Shown: positions 22,205-34,020, counted from the first letter of the stretch. The stretch is DNA of 64,000 bases from Psococerastis gibbosa (GCA_963971405.1 OZ020484.1:14136001-14200000); one strand, 5' to 3'. Notes: generated by a model from the letters alone, not told the origin. A program made the numbers and translations.

Positions 22205-24240
22205 AAAGTAATAATTTTCTATATAATACAATGACATAATATAGTATAGTTGATTCGTTCAAACGAAAAGAAATATATACTATGCGTCACAATAACAGCA
22301 ATAATGTCAATACAGTCATACCATTGGGGAGCCTTAGGACTTCATGTGTACCCTTGATTGCCAAAATACCGGGGGGGGGGGAGGGATTAAAGCCTTAAAC
22401 CCCCAAAATCTTTAATAAATTAATATCAATTATTACAGTGCAGATTCAAGCATAAATAACGACAAAAGTCCGAAATGGCCAACATAAGAAATGAAAGCGT
22501 GGCATTCAATGTTTTTATTTTATTTTAAGTAATCGTTATGCTCTGCGAAAATATTAGTATTTTTAACTATTTCTTTATTTATTAAATTTATTCAATGATT
22601 TCAATAAATTTATTCTGTTTCCTAGAAAATACGGGGGGGGGGGGGACATGATAAGTACCTGGGGTTGGCTTACGGACGCCCCCTAATTCCGCCAATGAGT
22701 CAGACTTATAATCTAATCCAGCCCATTGGGGGGGGGGGGGGTGATTGTGGGTCAAACAGAATAAACTTATGTAATATCAATTGTATTATAACGTAATAAA
22801 TTAACCAACATTGGACTTACTTATTAAATTTGGGGGCAGCTATACACCCTCGGGACAGGTTAAATTAAATTACGGTATTATACCGACCTGATGATGCTGG
22901 TACAGTATGTACTACTCTACCTGTACGCTTTTAATTTTCCCGCTGGCCTGTTTTTAATGGTATACTGCTATCTAAATCAAATGCAGGCTAGAGCCTAATT
23001 ATTAATATTGCCCAATTTGCAAATGAAATCATCATGGGGGACCTATTTAGTTTATGGGTGGCAGACTAATAGATTTAGTATCAAACAATTTATTTAAAAG
23101 AATCAAGATATTTAGGGTATAAAAAACTCGCTGTCTGGAATTATCGAAAAGGACCCCCAACGCATTGATAACCTGGTATTTAAATACGCCATAAATAAAG
23201 CAGAAAAAAACATCTTTAGCTTGCCCGCGCATAACAGCTAAACTGAAGCGTTAGACTGTGAAGATCATCGGAAGGAATTTTTTTTCTAATGCTGAGGCCT
23301 TAATTTACTGATAATTCTTACAGCTTAGAGTATAATTATAAAGTTTTTAGTTAAACTCCTTGAGAGCAGCCTCTGGCAGAAGCATGCTTAATCGTTACTT
23401 GAGATCTCTTATAATAAATCATTACATCCATATAACAACATATGTCATTTCAATAATGACTCGCCCTTTGGCAGAGCGCTCTCTAATCGCCATGAAAAAC
23501 CATCATTCCAGCATTTAATAAGTTTTTATTATTGTTTATCATACGTACCGCGGCGCTTTCAATGCCGCGCTTGCTCCGTCAGATATTAGTGTTGGGATCG
23601 AATTTCTTAAGGGCCAATTAAGAGACTAGTTTCCAAATGACAATGTATGGCTGGCTAGACTCATTTTTCACGTGGCCATTTTTATTAGATGGCCAGCCTT
23701 AATAGACCAGTTAATGGCCGTAGACAAGGCGAAGGAGGGAGGGGGGCTTACTGGGGTTCGAGATTGGATATAAAGAAGGAAAAATGTTCCGCTTATGGCC
23801 TGGCCTGGGTGCACTCAACCCTAATGGGTACCTTACCTTCATTGGTAGGAAAAAAAACCCATTTGCTCGACATGTTGATGACCACACCATCCCAAATAGA
23901 GTGGTGTAGAGGTCCCTCTGCCATTCATCAGGCCTAGACTGATTGGGTTGTTGGGGCACGCCATTTTTTTTTTAAATTCAATTTTTCATTATTCCATAAC
24001 TACAGAATTGGCAGCAATCACTGATCGTCATATACAGGAAACTCTTATCATTGCAAGGCTCCAATTCAATTCAATCAATCCAATTTTTCGCAGCATTTGT
24101 ATACCATTTGAATGTTGGGAATTCTCATTTTTCCATACCAATTCTCACCCATGCTACTTCTCTATTCCTGATAAGTGACAATACAATGTATTATGTCCAT
24201 TGTTATTGAATCAAACTAAATGTTGTTTTTTTGAAAACTA
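22205..24240. other. Unassigned DNA with three poly-G tracts
   Basis: G tracts of 10 to 13 bases lie near 22371, 22635 and 22728, each followed by AT-rich DNA. Repeat ends beside them are not certain. Short frames here (23047-23232, 23689-23937, 23948-24178) show no family features. Confidence 0.4.
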
Positions 24241-24269
24241 TTAGGGCGCGAGGCCACGTTTGTGATCAA

Positions 24270-24720
24270 AACTTAACCCCAAATCGCCATAGTAGGGCTG
24301 CTGGCAAGGTCTATTCCAAAATCTATTCCTCTGTAGGCTTATAGAGAACTTGTTCTTTTAATGGAGTTTCAGTGTGAATATGCTCAACAACAATTTTCTC
24401 AACTGAATGCTAACTCTGTATGGGAACAATTGACAACGTTATTGGTCAGAAACAACAGTGCTAAGTCGTAAACTAGCCGGTGGCTCACCTCCCAGGCGGC
24501 GCCCAATAGAATTAATTAAAAACTAACATTCTTTCCGACTCCTTTAATGCAAATCGATATTGCAGATTCATCAGCAGTTTATTTTAGGGTTAGACTGGGA
24601 GGGGAAATGTCAGAGATCGATGGCCTTTCCTGCAGCCCGATCATGGCTATTTAGTTTTTTTGTAATATTGGTTTATATGTAATACCGGGGTTTATTTTTT
24701 AATACCGCAGTAGTAAGGTC
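24270..24720. repeat. Ends of CAGCCCGATC-type MITEs
   Basis: A right-hand end (AAATCGCCATAGTAGGGCTG, then CTG) lies at 24284-24306 and a left-hand end (CTG, then CAGCCCGATCATGGC) at 24631-24648, followed by the family block TAATACCGGGGTTTATTTTT. The same blocks occur at 58545-58720 and 59261-59896. Complete boundaries could not be set. Confidence 0.5.
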
Positions 24721-24893
24721 TCAAGTGGCCAAGGGCCTCCCAAAAATAAATTAGCTTACACTAGATAACAATGGGTTTACAGTGGGAGTTAAAAATAATT
24801 ATGTTTTTTAATGTTATACCCGTTTTTTAATGTTATACCCCCCCCCTAAATTGGAGGCAAAATCCGCCCTTGCCTATGTCCTACTGGACCTAG

Positions 24894-25184
24894 TAGTAGT
24901 AGTTAGTAGTAGTAGTGTTCGTCGGGTTAATAACGACTTAGGCCTCAATTGGGCCTATAGAGCGACCCCGACTTGACTGTCCTATGCCAGCCCATAGGAC
25001 AGTGGACCTCCTGATAATAGTGGATTCCGAACCACTTAGGAAACACAGTGAAGTCACACGATTAGTTCGGAGGTGACCAGGACAAGTCCTGCCATGTTTC
25101 CCTACCGGCACTGTGCACACGACCAAGTTATCTGCAGCTTTGAACCTGCTCTGGTCCGCTGGATTCAACATGATATGGCGGCTG
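24894..25184 (-). mobile_element. SINE-C, minus strand, 16-bp target duplication
   Basis: The direct repeat GTCCTACTGGACCTAG flanks the element at 24878-24893 and 25185-25200, the clearest retrotransposon insertion in the window. On the minus strand the head GCCGCCATATCATGTTGAA is at the right; the tail, at the left, is a TAC/ACT repeat after AACCCGACGAACACT. The near-identical duplication suggests a young insertion. Confidence 0.95.
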
Positions 25185-25224
25185 GTCCTACTGGACCTAG
25201 GTTGTACATATTGTATGCTTATGG

Positions 25225-25377
25225 CAAGGCCGTGCTTAGGTTTTTGTTTCGGGGGGGGGGGGGGTCCAAATGTCTTTTACGTATTTTATTAATGAAAGTC
25301 CATTCTATTTAGTGTACAGCCCTTCTATTTCTGAAGGGGTACGGACCCCTTGGACCACCCCCCTGGGCACGGCCTTG
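25225..25377. mobile_element. hAT-like MITE with 8-bp duplication
   Basis: Ends CAAGGCCGTGCTTAGG and CCTGGGCACGGCCTTG. TGCTTATG is duplicated at 25216-25223 and 25378-25385 (one extra G follows the left copy). An internal G13 tract faces CACCCCCC near the other end. An 8-bp duplication with a CAAGG/CAGGG end fits hAT. Confidence 0.85.
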
Positions 25378-25385
25378 TGCTTATG

Positions 25386-26140
25386 TATATAATACTAGTA
25401 CAATAGTATAAATTATTGCTAATGAGCAATTCTTTGATTTGTATCAAACGCTAATAGAAATGTTACAGACTAGAATTAGGGCACCAAGGATCAAAACTTG
25501 AAGGCTCATTAAACGGCCACGTGTGGTGAATTTCAAATTTCCTAATACTTTGACCTGAAAACCTCAGGTGTGCCCTAAACGGACCACACAGTTACCTCTA
25601 TCAAAATATCTGACCCTCATTATGTCAATACCTTAGACACCGACAACCTATGAATATTCCAGGGCTAATTTTATCGATGCATTAGAAGGGAATTTGTCGA
25701 CCATATAAAGAAGATTCCTTTTTGTGGAACACACTATTAACAATTATAGATCTCACATAGGTAATCGGGTACCAGGCATTTGAGGCAGACCATCCTGGCG
25801 CGCCGCAGGCACCATAATAAGAGAGCTCGACCTTTCACCCCGAATTGTGTCCACCTCAGGATGGGAACCTTGGCTTATGGCTTTACTGCAGACCCGCACA
25901 GGTTTATGGCGAGCGGCTTTGACAGCCCCGTGTTGGACAGTTTGTGTCTTAATCCCGCTGCCCACGTCTTATGTCAGTGATTATGTCCTCGGTGTTTTAC
26001 TGCTCTAGCCCCTCAAGGCCTCAACATCGATGATGTGCTAGTAAGAGACCTCCCTTGAGGATATAGTTCCTTCTTTCTCCATTCATAGGTTCTGGTCTTT
26101 TGGAGCAATGTGCTTTCTAGTACGCCTACAGGCGCGGCTT
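25386..26140. other. Unassigned DNA
   Basis: The part at 25770-26070 is less AT-rich and has open frames on both strands (70 codons minus at 25753-25965, 66 codons plus at 25780-25980) but neither is recognised. A decayed transposon gene is possible, not shown. Confidence 0.35.
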
Positions 26141-26145
26141 TAGAA

Positions 26146-26312
26146 TATAGGGGGGAGCTGGGGGGCGGGAGAGCTGGGGGGGAGCGCTGGGGTGGGGCGG
26201 GAGAGCTGGGGGAGAGCGGGGGGGGGGGCGGGAGAGCTGGGGGAGAGCGGGGGGGGGGGGGGGGGGCGGGCGAGCTGGGCGGGAGAGCTGGGCGGGAGAG
26301 CTGCGGGTGTGA
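26146..26312 (+). repeat. G-rich GGGAGAGCTG minisatellite
   Basis: Irregular units around GGCGGGAGAGCTGGGG repeat about nine times, with G tracts of up to 18. Strand asymmetry is extreme: the plus strand has almost no C except in the AGCT steps. It can form G-quadruplexes on the plus strand. The long Pro/Ser and Gly/Glu frames across it are products of the repeat, not genes. Confidence 0.9.
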
Positions 26313-27041
26313 ATGCCTTGAAAATATTTTGAAAACATGAGTTTTGTGCCATATTTCATATTAAATCGAAATATAAAAAATTATTCAAACACTCTAAATT
26401 GACCTTCTTTTACGATTTAAAACACCGTCCAGTGAGGATAAAGCGTCGGGGACTAACAAAAGCCCCGTCCACAAATTGTATATGTCTCTTGCCTTGACAA
26501 TTGGCCTCAATTGCATAGTAGTTATTCACTCTTCACAGCCTCATATTATACAATATTAGCTCAAAATGCCAGAAAAAAAAGTGTTGGAAATTCGCATTGA
26601 TAGACTTTATTCGAACGTAACCTATGACTTGAAAGCCATTATGTTTATTCATATCAGTAGTGTTAGTTAGGCTCCAAGAATATATTGCATTATCATCAAA
26701 ATCAAATCAAATGTATTTATAACTCTATCAAAGTACTATACAGGATACGTATTCCCAGCCCCAAATGTTCCTGAGAATGTGCTTGGGGAGGAAACCCGAA
26801 ACATACCATACTAGACTAAATTCAATTCAATAACAATAACATGTGTGTCTCAAATGGATAGCTATACTATTGGAAAAAAGGAGGAGATTTGTTAATAGAA
26901 ATATAGTTAATTATAAAAAGAATACATGATATATCTGCTAATATTTGGATTTGAGCGATTTCTTTAGTATCGGAAGAGGTATACGCATTAGTAACAATGA
27001 CATTAAATTAACTTTGGTTGAAGAGGTATACTCCTCGTTGT
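26313..27041. other. Unassigned AT-rich DNA
   Basis: A short block at 26750-26815 resembles the one at 15640-15690. No gene seen. Confidence 0.45.
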
Positions 27042-27171
27042 AACCGAAATTAGAGGATATAGGAAAAAATTAATCTTTGCGGGATTCTAACCCACAATAG
27101 TCCAGATAGGCGTAGATCGTGGGTTTGAATCCCATCAAGTCCAGTTTTTTATATATCCTCTAATTTAGGTT
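27042..27171. repeat. Inverted pair of SINE-E halves with two T arms
   Basis: The outer arms are AACCGAAATTAGAGGATATA and its inverse TATATCCTCTAATTTAGGTT. Inside, two B-box-type T arms point in opposite directions: GTGGGTTAGAATCCCGC (minus) and GTGGGTTTGAATCCCAT (plus). Each half matches the 3' half of the SINE at 2703. Confidence 0.75.
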
Positions 27172-27358
27172 CAAAGAAGTTATTAATTATATATTTATTT
27201 GTTATCATAAAGTTATATAGAGGTTTCAGTTATTAAGTTTTCTACTTTAAATACAATATATACATCATTATGGGCAGCCAGCATCAGTTCCACCTCGACT
27301 AGAAGGTTCCCCAACATGCCAAAATTGGCCAGGAGTGGCAAATGAAACGTACCCATGT

Positions 27359-27742
27359 GGCGCCCATTCCATTGACCGGCTAGGGCTATTTCCAACAACG
27401 GTGACGTGGTAGCAGACATTCAAGACTTAGGTAGCATTTCCACCGACCTCGCATTGCAGATTGCAAATGACATTGACGGAAATTAGAATTTTTCTTTTTA
27501 TAGAAATGTATTAAAATATTTGTCCTTAACATAACCCATGACGCCATTTTTTAATTTTAGTTTGTTTGTTTGTGATTTTACTGTATGATCATTGATCAAT
27601 TTTAACTATGGGATAGAGGAAAATAAACATTTCCGTCAATTCTGCAATGCGAGGTCGGTCGAAACGCCACCTAAGTCTTGAATGTCTGCTACCACGTCAC
27701 CGTTTTGGGAAATAGCCCTAGCCGGTCAATGGAATGGGCACC
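27359..27742. mobile_element. Palindromic MITE family H1
   Basis: 384 bp, the same length as the copies at 9640, 42819 and 48239. Ends GGCGCCCATTCCATTGACCG and GGTCAATGGAATGGGCACC. The flanks are TGT and TTA, a worn duplication. It shares the CATTGACC and ATTTCC variants with 9640, so the two are close relatives. Confidence 0.88.
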
Positions 27743-28157
27743 TTACGTAAAAGTGTCGAAAAGAGTTCGGCCCCACATAACAACGGCCGTTATCACAGTT
27801 ACGGGCCCAAGTTTAATCGATCAAGTTACACACACCTCGTTCCAAGCTTTGACAGATCAATAACTTTTGACAGTTTATTCCTCCTGTGATAGAGGGAGAA
27901 CGCGTGCTAAGTAAATGAGACTCCCACCGGGTGGTCCACTCCATATACCCAAGCTCAAGACTTTTTACAGTCAAGCCCGGGGCGAATGTTCTAGAAAAAA
28001 GATTATGATGACTTTTAATTGCTATCAAATTGCTTAGGATGTAATGAGTTTGTTCTTTCCCTGGATTCCCTTTATGAATACCTACAGTCCGATTTGCTCA
28101 ATTTAAATAATTTGTAATTTATATTTTTTATAGCATAGAATGCTAATGAAAATATAA
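27743..28157. other. Unassigned DNA
   Basis: No gene or repeat copy recognised. Confidence 0.45.
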
Positions 28158-28547
28158 GACTATATTGCGTTATGCTACGTAGAAAATTAGCACTCCAAAA
28201 TTTGTAGTTTTTATTAACTTTTTATTGTTTATTTAATTAACAAAGCAATTTATAAAAGATTTGGCTCATGTAAGTTGTAAAAGACTACTTTATGCATCAT
28301 TTAATAGGAAATATTAAATTTTTGGTGCCTTAGTTCGTTCATAATAACCATTGGGGACTAAAATTTTGAGTAAAATTGAAGTTTTGGAAAAACTGCAAAA
28401 CCGAAAAATAAAAATACCCCATAATACAAATGATAGTCCTCTACAACTTACAAGAGCTAAATTTTTAATAACTTGCTGAGTTAATGAAATAAAAAATGAA
28501 AAGTATTTAATTGAGCTGCCACTTTTCTACGTAGCATATCCTCTTAA
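28158..28547. mobile_element. Palindromic MITE family K, copy 2
   Basis: TATGCTACGTAGAAAATT at the left is inverted at the right as TTTTCTACGTAGCATATCC. Inside are the family blocks GATTTGGCTCATGTAAGTTG and AAGACTACTTTATGCATCAT. The right end runs to CTCTTAA. The ends TTAAGAGGATATGC suggest a TTAA target. Confidence 0.75.
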
Positions 28548-28613
28548 CTCCGTTCAAGTCAGTTAAATTACAATTACCTAATTATAAATTTGTGAGTTGT
28601 TTTTGTTGCCGCC

Positions 28614-28722
28614 TTTAAGAGGAAATCTTCCAAGTAGGTAACAGTTTTACGAAAAAATTGAAAATTCCTGCTGGCCATAATATTTAAGAGTGCCAATTTC
28701 CTACTTAGCATATCCTCTTAAG
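28614..28722. mobile_element. Short TTAA-flanked element with family K ends
   Basis: About 108 bp between TTTAAGAGGAAATC and GCATATCCTCTTAA, with GAGTGCCAATTTCCTACTTA at the right end matching the family K terminus. An internal deletion derivative is inferred. Confidence 0.55.
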
Positions 28723-28917
28723 TGTTTGTATAAAGATAGTTGATGGAAGAATTTAAAATTTTTCACTAATGGAACTTCAATCAATCGTCATGTAAAAGTG
28801 CCTTTACTGATGTATTTAGGAAAGGGAAGGTGGCTAGCTAATCGTAGCTATCAACTGGGTCCCCAAGATACAACATTAGAAGCCTACATTAGTACAAAAG
28901 TACTTAGTGCCACTGTC

Positions 28918-29001
28918 CACTGAAGATGTTGTGTTTGTTTGTTTTCCAACGTCTGCTTTCAGTATTTTTAATTTAAGCAACCCTGTCAGCCTGGCGTTGA
29001 A
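28918..29001 (-). mobile_element. SINE-C 3' fragment, minus strand
   Basis: CAACGTCTGCTTTCAG, then TTTAAGCAACCCTGTCAGCC and TGGCG match the terminal 80 bases of the copy at 32835. Confidence 0.75.
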
Positions 29002-29320
29002 TGGTGAATAGGAACTATAGGAACGAATAGGAACATTAAAAATTATATCAAAGTAGAGAGTACCTAAAATTAAGGACGTGCATAGAGTAGCCACAGTAAT
29101 CATTAATACATGTATACAGTATTACCCATTCATCAATTAATTACAGACGCATTATTATCAAAACATAGCACGTACAAGTTGTTATCACTCATTATTTACT
29201 GTGTGGTTGTAAAGAAGGTCAGGTTGTCGATAAGCAAAATTACGTAGGAAAATCAATGAAAAATCAAATGACGCAAGAGGGTGCTGTGAACCGCCAACCG
29301 CTTTTACTGAGGCCTGCATA

Positions 29321-29877
29321 CGAGGGACAGTCCAGAATTCCATAGCCTAGAGTAGAAGCCATACTGTATCTTACGTTTTAGTGTGTTCTTCACGAACATA
29401 ATTGCACCTGGGTGCATTTTTGTAATAACTTTCTAAGCCTTCCGACAAAAAATACATTCGGAAAATGTTTTTTTTGCCTCTGTCTACTGGTCAAGGGTCT
29501 CAAATCGTCTATCTTTGGCTCCGACAGTATTAAATACAGTAGTATATATGTATATGCCAGTAAATGCTAAGCCATTACTGACCATGATAGTTTAAAAATC
29601 TTATTCCACAGGGTTGGTGGCAATTGACGTCCAGAAGTTTGGGGTACCCAACTTCTGGCAACACGCATTCGTCGGTCTGTGTTCAACAATTCGCGCACAC
29701 GGCTGAGGTGTTCGTCCGTTGATGGGCGTCCAGAATGGGCCTTCCCGACCTTCTCTGAACGACTTGTGCCAATACATTATTTCCGGAAAATAATACTACA
29801 CGGTAGCCTAAACATCATTATTTGCGCAATTTAATTCTCCTTCTGGACTAGGCTACGGAATTCTGTATCACCCCTCG
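29321..29877 (-). mobile_element. Tc1/mariner remnant with TA flanks
   Basis: Inverted ends CGAGGGACAGTCCAGAATTC and (from the right) CGAGGGGTGATACAGAATTC continue to match for about 38 bp through GTAGCCTAG. TA sits at both edges (29319-29320, 29878-29879). On the minus strand at 29640-29770 two frames join across a shift: FREGREG, then SGRPSTDEHLSRVRELL followed by RRMRVA. This is the hallmark segment after the first helix-turn-helix of mariner transposases. The catalytic domain is lost, so the element is dead. Confidence 0.8.
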
Positions 29878-29879
29878 TA

Positions 29880-30139
29880 CATTGGCCTAGTCATGGAAGG
29901 GGATGCTATCTGTGCAATGGCATTGACGAATGAAGAGGCTCGTAGTCGTCTTTTATGATAACAACCCCAGGATGCGGAAGCTGACTTATCATGAATGATA
30001 CATTGCTATCCGGTTACAAGTGACTCGAATGCGATATTTTAAAATGTCTCAACACAGTGAATATAACAAATAAACACTATATCCTTTTTTACAAATATGT
30101 CTGTGCATAGCTTATTAACGAAATCGAAGAAACACATTA
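29880..30139. other. Unassigned DNA
   Basis: Nothing recognised. Confidence 0.45.
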
Positions 30140-30353
30140 AAAAAATAAGGACTTTTTATTGTTTCTATTACTAAGCCAACCTAGCGGAGTTAGGGCTACA
30201 AAGTCCTCACTTACACTCAACTAAGACGGCCCGGGACCGCCTGCTTTACATGCCCTCCGAAGTATGGCTAGAAAATGTAGCTAGTGTGGGACTCGAACCA
30301 ACAACCTTTCGGGTGAAAGTCAAAGTCCGTACCATTGTACATGTACACATTGT
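30140..30353 (-). mobile_element. SINE-D, minus strand, nearly full length
   Basis: Tail complement AAATAAGGACTTTTTATTGT, body GGCCCGGGACCGCCTGCTTT (after ACTAAGAC), and B-box complement GGACTCGAACCAACAACCT. The head near 30340 is altered (ACCATTGTACATGT instead of ACTACGCTACATGT). Confidence 0.9.
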
Positions 30354-30739
30354 TTTATTTCATTTTATTAAAAAAAAATCGAACAAATAGACAAGGGCAA
30401 ACTGTTGTTTAACTAACATGTCATTTCATGAGAGAGAACTTACGTTTGTTTATGACAAGTTACAACATTACGTAAAAATGAACAGCAATCAGTTGTGTTG
30501 AAAATTTAACCGTATTGCTTAAATTTATGGTAATTAGGTATATTTAATACAAGCCCCAATAATTATTCTGGATAAATAATCCTTTTATATTGGTGCTACT
30601 CCTGCAGAACTGCCATGACAGATATTTACTAAGATTTTATAATTGTAACCGTAATACCTATTTGGAGGTGTTTTTCTGTTCTTTTACAATGCATAATTAT
30701 TAGTTCCTAGCATAGAATAAATATTTACTATTTACTGGT

Positions 30740-31124
30740 TCCTAGTCACAATTAAAAACGGCTCGGAAACCTGGAACCTTATGGTCAATGACGCAAACAA
30801 ACTGTGACTATTGGAAAGAAAGGTAGAAAGGAAGATCTATGGACCCTTATGCGAAGACGGAGAGTGGCGTATAAGAAACAACGCATAAGATGGCTGGGAC
30901 ACGTCGTAAGGATGTCAGACGACCGCATACCGGACAAGATTCACAAAGCAACCATGACAAGAAGACGACTGGCAGGCTTGAAAAAGATGAGTTGAAAATT
31001 GACCTTCTCGAGTTGGGAATCCGTAGATGGTGGATTGTTGAACAAAACTGAGATGGCTGGAGGAGTGTTGTCGAGCAGGCCGAAGCTCATCAAGGGCTGC
31101 AGAGCCCGAAGAAGAAGAAGAAGT
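30740..31124 (+). pseudogene. LINE RT C-terminal remnant (second family)
   Basis: Conceptual reading with several shifts and stops gives ETWNLMVNDANKL, LLERKVERKIYGP, EDGEWRIRNN, QRIRWLGHVVRMSDDRIPDK, LLELGIRRWW and VVEQAEAHQGLQ, ending in GAAGAAGAAGAAG. This is the C-terminal plan of a widespread arthropod non-LTR family (WLGHV, then EEAKAHQGL-like). Differences from the element at 10472 show it is another family. It is clearly inactivated. Confidence 0.85.
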
Positions 31125-31706
31125 CACAATTAAAATGCCCCCCACGAGAAAACCTAGCGTTAGGTGGCTTAGGCTCTTCTCAAACAATTATCCAGCTGGA
31201 GTGTGGCGGCCGGTTCAACAACTTGAAACGCAAATGATTAAACAAAGGTACAGTGAAGAGCAGCGACCACCCTGTACCAATACACGTACGAGTACATCAA
31301 ACACAACGTACACACATCTCAAACAATATGGATAGTTGAAAATTAAAAACACATTAAACACTGCCTAATTGAATATAATTATTCACCTCCCAAACAACAA
31401 TGAATAAACAGTTATAGAGCGCAATGATACCCGAAAAAGGGCAGATATAAACTCTTGACAGAATAAATTTAAATTGTAAAATTGATTTTAATTTTAAGAT
31501 GAAGAGCTTTATTTAAGCAGACATTTTAATAACCCCGTTCATTGATGTCTATGCATTTGCATCTCTCTGACCTCCTATTCTTTTATGGGTGAAGTGAGGC
31601 TCAAATGTTTTTATGGGAGTTCTCGCGTAATGCGTCTCATCCTTTCTTTGCCATAATTTAATCAGATATTGTATGTAGGCTGCTGCAGATCCCTACCTAC
31701 TAATTA
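31125..31706. other. Unassigned DNA
   Basis: Nothing recognised beyond short frames. Confidence 0.45.
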
Positions 31707-31848
31707 GGCGGGGTTTCCACATACATCAATGGTCAATGGTAAATATGGTTTTGACGTGGTAGCAGACATTTTTAGTATGTCTTTAATGTCTGCTAAAACG
31801 TCAATACCACATTTACCATTGACCATTGACGTATGTGGAAACCCCGCC
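31707..31848. mobile_element. 142-bp palindromic MITE family H2, TTA duplication
   Basis: Almost perfect palindrome. Left arm GGCGGGGTTTCCACATACGT, then CAATGGTCAATGGTAAATAT and TTGACGTGGTAGCAGACATT; right arm inverse. TTA lies at 31704-31706 and 31849-31851. The motif GACGTGGTAGCAGACATT is shared with the arms of H1. Confidence 0.92.
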
Positions 31849-31851
31849 TTA

Positions 31852-32834
31852 AATAGTTATCAGTGTGCTGACTTGGCATAGCTATGAAGTGAATACATCA
31901 AATTTCGCTCTTTTTTTTACATACCATCATTTTCGTTACTTGTTTTGACGTGACAACGCCTAATAAATCGATGAGTGCTGGCTGAAACACTGCGTGCATG
32001 ATTGAAAAAGTGTTACGCTCATTGTCCGTTACGCCGATGCGTTACGCTCGTAATTTTTATTGCTTATTACAACAACAATTTATTTATTTACTTATCTTTT
32101 TTTTAAATTTTTTTTATGTTATCATTTGTTTTTAAATATATTTTATTTATTTTTATTGTAATTACCCAATGGGCGATAAACCTGACGAGCCCATGGATCA
32201 ATTAAATTGCAGATTTCATTTCACTCCTTCTTACAGAATAATGATAATTCAATAAAAATGATTCAATTTTATTATTCATAAAAGTATGCAGTCATTTCAT
32301 CAATGTTTTGTTATGACGTCACGTTAAACTATCGTCCTTAAACCGACTTTACACACAACCAATATTTTTTTTTACTGTTGTATGTATGCTTTAGCTTTAT
32401 GAGACCAACTGACAGACGTACCTCGGCGTATACCTACTCTCTTGTGGGTATATCTGAAGCATCATCTTTGGCGAGTATCCAGGTAGCAAGTGCTCAGACT
32501 AACTGTCCGAAGTGATGCAGCGTTCTACTTCATTTTCGTCTGATAGGAGATGGAGACAGGTGATTAACACTAACAACTATTCATTTGTCCTTTTAAGAAT
32601 ATTATGTACTGGCATATTGCAAACAAATTGCCTGATGATGGCGCAGAAATATTTCCATTCCAAATCTGATTCGTTCAACCAATAACGTTAAAAAAATTTA
32701 TCGAATTGACCTTCTCCTCTCTTATCTTTATCTACTTTCAAGACTAGAAAAATTCAACTCAATTCATTGGGTGCGATACTCATATTTTTGGACGAATCCT
32801 GATGTCAAAAATTATGTTAGGTCGCTGGTTTAAT
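31852..32834. other. Unassigned AT-rich DNA
   Basis: Contains a CRE-like TGACGTCA near 32315, isolated from any TATA box or open frame. 32040-32160 is T-rich low complexity and resembles 49920-49985. Confidence 0.4.
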
Positions 32835-33234
32835 AGATGTTGTTTCTAACATTAAACTTGCTTTCAGCATTTTGGCTTTAAGCAACCCTGTCAGCCTGGC
32901 GGGGGGGGGGGGGGGGGGGGTCGGGAGTGAGTCTGTTTGTTAACTTGAGGCACCCTAAGAGCAGACTATTTCACCTCGGGGGAAAGGGAAGTTGACTGAT
33001 GGGGTGAACCTCCTGATTATAGTGGATTCTGAACTACTTGGGGAACATGGTAAAGTCACACTATTAAATCGGTGGTGACCAGGACTCAACACGCACTTAG
33101 ACTGACTGGTATAGTCTCAGCGCGTTATCATGCCCCACCATGTTCCCCTGCCAACGCTGTGCACACTACCAAGTTTGCCGCAGTTTGAATAATGCTCTGC
33201 TTTAATGGATTCAACATGTTAAGGTCGTTGGCTA
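32835..33234 (-). mobile_element. SINE-C, longest form, minus strand, 7-bp duplication
   Basis: GTTTAAT lies at 32828-32834 and 33235-33241. On the minus strand the order is head (AACATGTTGAATCCATTAAA), AACTTGGTAGTGTGCACAGC, central domain (GTTCAGAATCCACTATAATC), then the long 3' body CCTCAAGTTAACAAACAGAC and tail AGAAACAACA. A G-tract expansion of about 19 bases replaces the short G run of the family at 32900. Confidence 0.88.
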
Positions 33235-33241
33235 GTTTAAT

Positions 33242-33842
33242 TTTTTTTTTTTAATAAACAATTCTTTTACTTTGGCTACATCATTAAATTTTTTGTCGCA
33301 TTCTCAAATACGAAGTTACTTATGAGAAAAAAATAGAATGAACCTGGTAATATTTGGTAATCTCTAAGAATATTAAATTCCAATGTAACATAATTATTTT
33401 ATGCCGCATGGGCGCATTAAGTTTTCTAAATTATTATGCTTAAAATTTTTTTTAAACAGCATTAAAAATCATTTCAACATTCTATGTGAAATCCCGATAA
33501 ACTGTATCGAATAAACAAAAGAAAGCGTTCAGTAGATTACTTGAAATGTGGTAAACTCACAAGAATTGTGCCGTGAAATCCAATAATTTATCGTAAAAAC
33601 ATTTTGTGTCCTAGACTTATAGAAGTGTAAAATAACGCATGAAACATAAACATATCGGCATAATGACGTTAAAATTTCATAATCCAACAGCTGTTCGTTC
33701 TTCATTTCAATTTCTCAACACACATTCTGAAATTTCATTGATAATTTGTCACTATCTTCAAATACATATTAATTTGAGAATATTTAGAAATTGGTTAGCT
33801 TCGTAAGACATATGTAGCCTATTCCTTGATACTGTAGCCGCC
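33242..33842. other. Unassigned AT-rich DNA
   Basis: No gene or recognised repeat. Confidence 0.45.
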
Positions 33843-34020
33843 CAAGGCCGTAGCCAGATTTTTTTTTTTGGGGGGGGGAGTCATCTGACGTCGAGGGAGG
33901 TGAGGTAACCTCAATATATTAAGAACTCCATTTTATCATTTTATCTAGTGAAAAATATTTATAGTGCAAATATTCCGATTTCGGGGGGGGGGGGGTCCAC
34001 AATAACTTCATTTCCCACTT
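33843..34020 (+). mobile_element. hAT-like poly-G element, right end unclear
   Basis: The left end CAAGGCCGTAGCCAG matches the elements at 20596 and 51988 and is followed by T12 and G9 tracts. A second G12 tract with GTCCACAATAAC at about 33985 marks an internal feature also seen near 56765. The right terminus was not found. Confidence 0.5.

Noticed and set aside
26110..26359. Pro-rich and Gly-rich ORFs
   Set aside because: They are translations of a G-rich minisatellite.
32310..32325. CRE promoter at 32.3 kb
   Set aside because: The TGACGTCA is isolated, with no TATA box, GC rise or open frame next to it.
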